NCBI GenBank assembly: GCA_017303875.1
Contig: JAFLBP010000036.1
Location: 1 to 57,045, forward strand
Direction of reading: 5' to 3'
DNA from: Chitinophagales bacterium
GTDB lineage: Bacteria > Bacteroidota > Bacteroidia > Chitinophagales > Saprospiraceae
DNA length: 57,045 bases
Positions within the stretch are counted from its first letter, which is position 1. The number at the start of each line of letters is the position of its first letter. The notes under the pieces were generated by a model that was not told where the DNA came from, did not search any database, and saw only the letters and a list, made by a program, of their open reading frames with translations. Made by a program: the position numbers and the translations under genes. This document shows positions 50,921 through 57,045 of the stretch, one piece after another.

Positions 50921-51988
50921 TTAAAGTTTTGGACAAATCACGCGGCTTTTTCTTTCCCCGGGATGGAAATAGGTGAATGACACCTCGAAAGCGCCACGGG
51001 CATTATTGGCCAATGTCAGGTTAGAAACGGTAATATCATAGCTCAGACCGAGCATGTAACGATTGTATTCAAGCATTCCGACCACTGTAACGGCGTCCAT
51101 CTGAACGCCACTGTTAAGTCGGTTTCCGATGCGACCCCAGGCGCCGAAACGCAGGGCCAGCTCATTGTAATCATTGTTGGAGTAGCGAAGGTTAAGCCCC
51201 AGATCGGTTTCAAAAGACGGCCCCTGTTTCATCAGCAAAACGCCTGGCAAAAGGGAAATATTATCATTTAAAGGCAATTGCCCGCCAGCATGCGCCGACC
51301 AGCGCTGGTACATCGCTTCGCCGGAATTATTCACAAAGGCAACGTCCGGGCGATTCAGGTGTTGTCCGGAAATACCCGCATACACAAAACCATTTTCCCC
51401 AAACAAGGTATACCACATCAAACCGGCATTAAAATCCAGATAAAGATTGGTGGAGCCGTTGATATCGCCTTCACCGGAGGAAAGGCTGGCATCCGGGCGT
51501 TCATTGGCCAAATCAAACTGCCTGGAGAACCAGAGTTTGCCCCAGTCGAGCGAATGCTGGCCCATACCTAACTGGGCGCCTGCCGCAAGGTAGTGTGAAG
51601 CCTGGCGGTACCCGCCGCTGAGTTGCTTGATGAAAGAACCGCCGATTTGTGCCTTGTTTTGCGAAAAACGAGCCGTTCCGGCTTCATCGTGCATCGCACC
51701 AAAGCCAAAAGAGGCGTAATCGTCGTTGTACCCAACATTAAAACGATAGTCGTAAGAAGCCGCGTACGTGCGGAAAGGAACGGGGGAAAGGACGCTGTTC
51801 CATTGGTCGCGGTAATTCGCATTGATGCGCCAACGACCGTTAAAAACACCCGACATGGCCGGATTAAGGTTCCAGGGTGACGCGTAATATTGGGAAAAAC
51901 GCGGATCTTGAGCATACAGTTCGGTTGCGACAAAGGCAAAAGCCAGTAGCAGTGCCAAACAGCGAATCGGTTTGGAAAAATGAATCAT
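50921..51988 (-). CDS. PorP/SprF-family outer-membrane protein
   Basis: The 355-residue protein has a signal peptide and the family signature: YAQDPRFSQYYASPWNLNPA, FNGRWRINANYRDQW and SYDYRFNVG, then a beta-barrel pattern. PorP/SprF proteins work with T9SS substrates that carry SprB repeats and gliding-type C-terminal domains, and help hold them at the surface. The next gene upstream is such a substrate. Confidence 0.95.
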   Translation of the reverse strand: MIHFSKPIRCLALLLAFAFVATELYAQDPRFSQYYASPWNLNPAMSGVFNGRWRINANYRDQWNSVLSPVPFRTYAASYDYRFNVGYNDDYASFGFGAMHDEAGTARFSQNKAQIGGSFIKQLSGGYRQASHYLAAGAQLGMGQHSLDWGKLWFSRQFDLANERPDASLSSGEGDINGSTNLYLDFNAGLMWYTLFGENGFVYAGISGQHLNRPDVAFVNNSGEAMYQRWSAHAGGQLPLNDNISLLPGVLLMKQGPSFETDLGLNLRYSNNDYNELALRFGAWGRIGNRLNSGVQMDAVTVVGMLEYNRYMLGLSYDITVSNLTLANNARGAFEVSFTYFHPGERKSRVICPKL

Positions 51989-52074
51989 GTGCGGTGTAAA
52001 TATTGGATGAACGTTGCGGATTTCGACGTTTGAGACCGCTGGATTAAATATAAGAAGCGCTAATATCCAACTTT

Positions 52075-54162
52075 TCAGCGAATTAGTGTCACGTTGCCGA
52101 AAATTTGTTCCCGCACCCCGTCCCGATACAAAATTTCAGCATACCAGGTATACACACCAGGCAGACAATCCTGCCCCCGAAAACGGCCGTCCCAACCCTG
52201 CGCCTCGTCATTTACAGGCATATCAAGCTGCTCGAACAGCTGTTCCCCCCATCGATCATAAACCCTGAAAATGGTCACCCGATCAATTTGTCCGGCTTTA
52301 CCCCACACCTGCAAACGCTCGTTCGCGCCATCCTCATTGGGCGTAAACCCCGTCGGCACATACGCACCACGCGGTTTATCAATAAAAATCTTGATTTCAC
52401 CCAAACCGATACAACCGCGCGCATCACGCACCCGCAGGCGAAAAATATTGGTCAGGGGCGGCCTGACCCACACGCTGCTGCACTCCGGCGGATCGGCGCA
52501 GCGGATACTGTCGCGCAGCATACTGCTCCAGGTGTACATTCCCTGGCCAAAAGCATTGGAAACAAGGGATTCAATCAACATGGAATCGCCGAGTACCAGG
52601 GTGCTGTCGGGACCAAGATCCACTTCCAAAGGCGGCGGCTGATCGAGTTGTACCGTATAGGTTTGCACACAGGTGCGGCCGTTGCGCACGGAAATGGTAT
52701 ACTTACCAGCGCTTAAGCCGATAAAAGTACTTGTGCCTCCCCAGACGCCGTCATTGAGTCTGAAGCGCAGCGGCGAAGAAGTCTGATTGCCAATCAACAC
52801 CTTTATCCTGCCATTGGAAAGGCCAAAACACTCCGGACTCCTTACCTCAAATTGAATTTGCATGGAATCCGGCGCAATCAAAATACTGCTGTCAATCCGC
52901 TCACACCCACGGGCATCCCGCAAAGTCAGGGTGTAAGTACCGGGCGCGAGGCTGTTAAGCGTGCTCGAAGTGGCGCCATTGCTCCAGCTATAGGTATAAG
53001 GCAGGGTACCGCCAGAGGGCAAAGCCCGTATACTGCCGTCGTTGTCGCTCGGACAACGCAGGGAGTCGGCCTGAAATTCAAGGGTCAGGAGCAAAGGTTC
53101 TCCGATTGTTATGCTTGTCGTGGCTGTGCAGGTATTATCATCGGTCAGCAACAAGCTGTAAGTACCGGCAAGCTGATTGTCAATAAAGTTCTGGACGCTG
53201 CCATCAGACCACAAGTAGCTCAGGGGCGACTGTACATGACTGACGGAGAGTACTTCAGCCCGGCCGTCGGAAAGCCCATTGCAGGAAACCGAATCCACCC
53301 GGAACGTCAGAACCGGCGCTGGCGGTGCCGCGACCATAAAATTAAAAACCTTGCTACATCCTGCAAAGTCGGAAATAGTCAGCATATAAGGCACTCCACC
53401 ACTTATACCTCTCAAAATCAGCGAATTAGGTGCATCTGCAATACTCCAGAAGTAATTGTATTGGGTAGTATCGCCGCCACCGGCCCCACCGGCAACATAG
53501 TTTAATGCAGCGATTCCGTCGGAAGTATTATGACAGGTAGGACTAACCAACAGCAGGTTGGCCGCAATACTGTCGAATTGCAAAACTTGCAGGCTGTCCT
53601 GAAGGATACATCCATTATTGTCACTCACGCGCAACCTGACCCTGCCGGCCGGAAGACCGCTCAAGGTGTTCCCACCCTGTTGCCCGTTTCCCCACAGCAG
53701 GCTGTATGGGCCGCCGTTTCCGCCGGAGGGATTGGCCGTAACAATGGCGTTGCTCTGCCCAAAGCAGGCATTTTGTGTTTGTACCAATCCGGAAAGTAAA
53801 GGAGGCGGTGCACTAACCTGCGCCGTAGCGCTTGCTGTTGCGCCGAGTGCATCGGTTACCGTAAGCGTATAGGTGCCGGGCGCAAGGTTGGTCAGCGGAA
53901 CGCCGGTAGCGCCGGTATTCCACAGGTAAACGTAGGGCATACTACCGCCGGTGGGCGTTGCCGAAATCATGCCGTCGCTGGCGCCGGGGCAGCTCAATGC
54001 CTGCGCCGTGAGACTCACGTTCAGCATCAGCGGACGCGGCTCCGGGCGCTCGTCGCGATTGCCGGCTTCGGGTTCCTGAAACAGACTTTCAGCAATTTCC
54101 ACACGGGCAAACACATGGGCACTCAGGCCAATACACCACAGCAGGGTTAAGATTATACGCAT
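52075..54162 (-). CDS. SprB-repeat adhesin with gliding-motility C-terminal domain
   Basis: The start is at the ATG giving MRIILTLLWCIGLSAH, a signal peptide; 11 upstream in-frame codons are not needed. The 695-residue protein has about six SprB-type repeats with the pattern CPGASDGMISATPTGGSMPY, LAPGTYTLTVTDALG and then a type B sorting domain (CHU_C): VPTGFTPNEDGANERLQV, VYDRWGEQLFEQ, WDGRFRGQDCLPGVYTWY. Such proteins are T9SS exported surface adhesins. It sits 86 bp before its likely PorP/SprF partner. Confidence 0.93.
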   Translation of the reverse strand: MRIILTLLWCIGLSAHVFARVEIAESLFQEPEAGNRDERPEPRPLMLNVSLTAQALSCPGASDGMISATPTGGSMPYVYLWNTGATGVPLTNLAPGTYTLTVTDALGATASATAQVSAPPPLLSGLVQTQNACFGQSNAIVTANPSGGNGGPYSLLWGNGQQGGNTLSGLPAGRVRLRVSDNNGCILQDSLQVLQFDSIAANLLLVSPTCHNTSDGIAALNYVAGGAGGGDTTQYNYFWSIADAPNSLILRGISGGVPYMLTISDFAGCSKVFNFMVAAPPAPVLTFRVDSVSCNGLSDGRAEVLSVSHVQSPLSYLWSDGSVQNFIDNQLAGTYSLLLTDDNTCTATTSITIGEPLLLTLEFQADSLRCPSDNDGSIRALPSGGTLPYTYSWSNGATSSTLNSLAPGTYTLTLRDARGCERIDSSILIAPDSMQIQFEVRSPECFGLSNGRIKVLIGNQTSSPLRFRLNDGVWGGTSTFIGLSAGKYTISVRNGRTCVQTYTVQLDQPPPLEVDLGPDSTLVLGDSMLIESLVSNAFGQGMYTWSSMLRDSIRCADPPECSSVWVRPPLTNIFRLRVRDARGCIGLGEIKIFIDKPRGAYVPTGFTPNEDGANERLQVWGKAGQIDRVTIFRVYDRWGEQLFEQLDMPVNDEAQGWDGRFRGQDCLPGVYTWYAEILYRDGVREQIFGNVTLIR

Positions 54163-54308
54163 GTTTTGATACTCGGTAAAGGATTGAAGCAGCAAAAAAA
54201 ATTAATTTTGCCAAGAGCAGCGGTATTTTTTACAGAATCCTTAGCACATTTGCTCAGGAATAGCGGAACTTTAACTTTTAAACGAAAAATATCGCGCTGC
54301 GCCTTTGC

Positions 54309-54986
54309 ATGAAACCGACGGATAAAGCAGGAAAAAAGACGCCCAAAAAGCGCATTTCTCCAAAATTAAAAGCAAAAGCTGCTGATATTCAGCAAATTCT
54401 GGAAAATCTTTACCCCGAAACTCCAATTCCGCTTCAACACGAAGATGCTTACACCTTATTGGTGGCGGTGGTGCTTTCGGCGCAATGTACCGACGAGCGG
54501 GTCAACCAAATCACACCGCTGTTGTTTGAACGTGCCGACAACCCCAGAGCGATGATGCAACTGGAGGTTGAAGCCATCAAGGAAATCATTCGCCCCTGCG
54601 GACTGTCGCCCGCAAAGTCCAAAGCCATCGCCGAGCTGTCGCGCATTATTACTGAAGAACATGGCGGACAGGTGCCGGAGAGTTTTGAAGCCCTTGAGGC
54701 CCTGCCCGGCGTGGGGCACAAAACTGCTTCAGTGGTCATGTCGCAGGCTTTTGGGCATCCGGCCTTTCCGGTGGATACACATATTCACCGATTGGCTGCG
54801 CGCTGGGGGCTGAGTGATGGTAAAAGTGTAGAAAAAACCGAAAGAGACCTGAAAGCGCTTTTTCCGCCCGAAAGCTGGAACAAATTACACCTGCAAATCA
54901 TTTTTTTTGGCAGGCAATATTGTCCGGCACGAGGACATAAAATAGAAAATTGCCCCATTTGTTCCAAATACGCAGTATCAAATTAA
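54309..54986 (+). CDS. nth: Endonuclease III-like DNA glycosylase with altered iron-sulfur loop
   Basis: The 225-residue protein is an HhH-GPD glycosylase. Helix-hairpin-helix ALPGVGHKTASV holds catalytic Lys (about residue 138), and PVDTHIHRLA the catalytic Asp (about 156). The C-terminal loop has three cysteines as C-x9-C-x2-C (YCPARGH, NCPICSKY) rather than the usual C-x6-C-x2-C-x5-C, with no fourth cysteine. The enzyme removes oxidised pyrimidines and cuts the abasic site. The gene is single, on the plus strand, 147 bp from the divergent adhesin gene. Confidence 0.93.
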   Translation: MKPTDKAGKKTPKKRISPKLKAKAADIQQILENLYPETPIPLQHEDAYTLLVAVVLSAQCTDERVNQITPLLFERADNPRAMMQLEVEAIKEIIRPCGLSPAKSKAIAELSRIITEEHGGQVPESFEALEALPGVGHKTASVVMSQAFGHPAFPVDTHIHRLAARWGLSDGKSVEKTERDLKALFPPESWNKLHLQIIFFGRQYCPARGHKIENCPICSKYAVSN

Positions 54987-55004
54987 CTTCCTGTTGCTCT
55001 TGTT

Positions 55005-56873
55005 ATGCAAAAAATCATTTCTGTCTTTCTGTTTTGCTGGCTGCACGCCGGTATCGCCCTTTCACAAACCAACGTTGTCCAGCTTGATGTACTCGATTAC
55101 CCCGGCAGTGAACTGGCCAATATCTGGGGCTACGCTGCGGGCGGCAACGAATACGCCTTGGTAGGCGCTCAGGCCGGCCTTAGTATCGTGAATGTAACCG
55201 ACCCGAATAACATCAGCGAGATTGTGATGATACCGGGGCCATTCAACAGCTGGAAAGAGATAAAAACCTATCAGCATTATGCTTACGTGGTTTCTGAAGG
55301 TGGATGGGGCGTTCAAATTGTAGACCTGAGCAACCTGCCCGGCTCCAACTTAGTGTACAAAAGTTATAACGGCGATGGCGCTATTTCCGGCCAGCTCACC
55401 AAGGCCCATGCCCTGCATATCGACGAGGCCAAAGGTTTCCTGTACGTGTACGGCAGCAATCTGTTTAATGGAAAAGCCATTATACTGGATCTGAATACCG
55501 ACCCCTACAACCCGCAATATTGTGGCTATTACAACCCGATCGGATATGTACATGATGGTTATGCTTACAACGATACTATGTATTCGGCACATATTTACGC
55601 CGGACAGGTTTCCGTAGTAAAAATGAATACCGATGCGGTCAACAACACGATAAATCCCACGACACTGGGCACCATCAATACCCCCAATAATTTTCCGCAC
55701 AATACCTGGCGCAGCGGCAACACCATGCTCACCACCGATGAAGTAAGCAATTCCTACCTTGCTGCTTACAATATCAGTAATCCCGCTAATATAACCCTGC
55801 TCGACAGAATCCAGAGCAACCCCGGCAGCAACTCGATAGTGCATAACACTCACATCCTCAATAACTACGCCATCACGTCCTGGTATGTCGACGGGTTTAC
55901 AATCGTTGATATTACTCGCCCCGACAACCTGATTCAAACCGGAAATTTTGACACCTATTCAGGCACACCACAAGGTTTTGAAGGCTGCTGGGGCGTATAT
56001 CCTTTCCTGCCCTCCGGCAATATTCTGGCGACCAATATAGCGCAGCCAGGTGTAGGCGGCGGACGCCTGTTTGTTTGCCAGCCCACCTATGTGCGCGGCT
56101 GCCATGTGGAAGGGGTGGTGAAAGACGCCAATACCAACCAGAACATCAACAGCGCAACAGTAGAATTGCTCAGCACCACCACAAATACCACGACCAACGT
56201 CAGCGGTGTTTATAAAATGGGACAATTACAAAGCGGCACCTACACCTTGCGGGTGAGCAAAACAGGGTACCAGACCAAAAACACGCAGGTGACGCTCAGC
56301 AACGGCACGCTCACCTTCAACACCATCCTGTTGGCGCCACTCACCTTACCCGTAGAACTCAGCAGATTTGAGGTAAAAAACATTGATAATACCGCACATT
56401 TGGCTTGGCAAACCGCATCTGAAGCGAACAGCAAGGGTTTTGAAGTGGAGTACAGCAAAGACCTCGGCAAATGGGAAACCCTGGGTTTTGTGGAAAGTCG
56501 ATACCCGGATGGCGGCGCCTATACATTCAAGAGTGATCTACTGCCGGCGGGCAACCATTACTTCCGGCTCCGCCAGATTGATCTGGATGATGAATTCAGC
56601 TACACCGATGTAAAACTCCTGCAAATTGGCGCAGGCGTTAAACTTCAGGTTACCCCAAACCCGAGCAAGGGGTTTGTTCGCCTCGAAGGCATTGATCCGG
56701 AATCCATTCAGCGCGTTGAGCTGTACAATTATGTGCTGCAAAAAGTGGCAGAATTCGAGTGGAACGGCCAGTCCGGATTTGAATTGCCGGCAGATTTACC
56801 CTCAGGCGTTTATCGTCTCAGGGTGAGCAGCGCCGGGGAGGACATCTGGAGGAATGTGTTGCTGGGGAAATAA
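55005..56873 (+). CDS. Choice-of-anchor B (LVIVD-repeat) surface protein with T9SS tail
   Basis: The 622-residue protein has a signal peptide (WLHAGIALSQ), a large propeller-like domain with LVIVD-type strands (GLSIVNVTDPNNISE, GVQIVDLSNLPGSN, FTIVDITRPDNLIQTG) as in choice-of-anchor B proteins, a carboxypeptidase-D regulatory-like domain (EGVVKDANTNQNINSATVEL), a fibronectin-like segment (VELSRFEVKN, HLAWQTASEANSKGFEVEYS) and a type A sorting domain (VTPNPSKGFVRLEG, GVYRLRVSS). It is a T9SS exported surface protein. Its ligand is unknown. It starts 19 bp after the nth stop. Confidence 0.88.
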   Translation: MQKIISVFLFCWLHAGIALSQTNVVQLDVLDYPGSELANIWGYAAGGNEYALVGAQAGLSIVNVTDPNNISEIVMIPGPFNSWKEIKTYQHYAYVVSEGGWGVQIVDLSNLPGSNLVYKSYNGDGAISGQLTKAHALHIDEAKGFLYVYGSNLFNGKAIILDLNTDPYNPQYCGYYNPIGYVHDGYAYNDTMYSAHIYAGQVSVVKMNTDAVNNTINPTTLGTINTPNNFPHNTWRSGNTMLTTDEVSNSYLAAYNISNPANITLLDRIQSNPGSNSIVHNTHILNNYAITSWYVDGFTIVDITRPDNLIQTGNFDTYSGTPQGFEGCWGVYPFLPSGNILATNIAQPGVGGGRLFVCQPTYVRGCHVEGVVKDANTNQNINSATVELLSTTTNTTTNVSGVYKMGQLQSGTYTLRVSKTGYQTKNTQVTLSNGTLTFNTILLAPLTLPVELSRFEVKNIDNTAHLAWQTASEANSKGFEVEYSKDLGKWETLGFVESRYPDGGAYTFKSDLLPAGNHYFRLRQIDLDDEFSYTDVKLLQIGAGVKLQVTPNPSKGFVRLEGIDPESIQRVELYNYVLQKVAEFEWNGQSGFELPADLPSGVYRLRVSSAGEDIWRNVLLGK

Positions 56874-56923
56874 CTATGACATAAACGGGTCTTCCAGGAG
56901 CAATTCTGGAATCATTGATTTAA

Positions 56924-57045
56924 GAGCATGTTCGGGAATTTAATTTGGCTCGCTATGTCACTCGCTGTAGTATTACAGCTGAATTGGCTAAAAGAAGCCA
57001 AAAAACCGAAGATTCTACGGTTCGCTCATAATCTTTGACGATTCT
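56924..57045 (-). mobile_element. Right end of an IS5-type insertion sequence, inverted copy
   Basis: Identical to the reverse complement of 1-121 plus one more base. The terminus GAGCATGTTCGGGAATTTAA starts here, with TAA (56921-56923) beside it, which is TTA in the element's own orientation. The body continues past the window edge. Confidence 0.85.
56953..57045 (-). CDS. IS5-family transposase, C-terminal fragment (partial at window edge)
   Basis: Thirty residues beginning RIVKDYERTVESS, identical to the fragment at 3-92 with one more residue, ending at TAG (complement of 56953-56955). The rest lies outside the window. Confidence 0.7.
   Translation of the reverse strand, partial: RIVKDYERTVESSVFWLLLANSAVILQRVT

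Noticed and set aside
1..57045. A 57-kb composite transposon
   Set aside because: The content is ordinary chromosomal metabolism and surface genes, and the outer target duplications are out of view; an IS-broken contig is simpler.
1..57045. tRNA or rRNA genes
   Set aside because: No cloverleaf-like sequence with a GGTTCGAATCC-type arm or rRNA segment was recognised on reading either strand; a covariance search would settle it.

Overview
The window reads as a fragment of a Bacteroidota chromosome, most likely from the Saprospirales (Haliscomenobacter/Lewinella-like; the order is an inference). Supporting signs are type IX secretion (T9SS) cargo with sorting tails, a SprB-repeat gliding-motility protein beside a PorP/SprF partner, an ECF sigma/FecR pair, a TonB receptor with a carboxypeptidase-like head, and promoters of the Bacteroidota TAnnTTTG type. 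Both window edges are the same 121-bp 3' end of an IS5-type insertion sequence in inverted orientation, so the window looks like a contig or segment ended by two IS copies.

Layout. 1-1026: IS end, repeats and no convincing gene. 1027-6959 (minus): a PhnZ-like HD oxygenase and a surface-polysaccharide-type operon (acyltransferase, secreted propeller-like protein, asparagine-synthase-like amidotransferase, flippase). 7004-14066: DUF2807 protein, STN-headed repeat protein, FecR, ECF sigma, then across a 212-bp minisatellite a divergent TonB receptor. 14157-19558 (minus): unknown membrane protein, propeller histidine kinase, NarL-type regulator and LytTR regulator, with a shared palindromic operator before the last two. 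19671-24728 (minus): four exported proteins (kelch, DUF4907, dockerin-like, T9SS-like). 25129-27957 (minus): two SGNH esterases. 28026-40511: ArsR regulator and a large plus-strand carboxylate (acetate/propionate) locus: MHS-family permease, small membrane protein, porin-like protein, orphan XisI, small membrane protein, symporter-fused histidine kinase, single-domain response regulator, PrpE-like synthetase, Acs. 40830-45287: lipoprotein, DUF3137/SPOR-like protein, 160-bp palindromic mobile element, sialidase-like propeller. 45296-54162 (minus): T9SS cargo, small exported protein, DedA and short asparaginase, TlpA-type thioredoxin, PorP/SprF and SprB-like adhesin. 54309-56873 (plus): endonuclease III and a choice-of-anchor-B secreted protein.

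How it fits together. The best-supported system is the carboxylate locus: uptake through the outer membrane (porin) and inner membrane (MHS permease), activation to CoA thioesters (PrpE, Acs), and a transporter-type sensor kinase with its receiver. The NarL/LytTR cluster looks autoregulated through CCCAT-type palindromes. Intergenic gaps hold several unrelated families of short tandem repeats, often folded into large palindromes; four of them start within three bases of a stop codon. The least explained elements are these stop-abutting arrays, the orphan XisI, and the STN-headed repeat protein in the sigma/anti-sigma operon.
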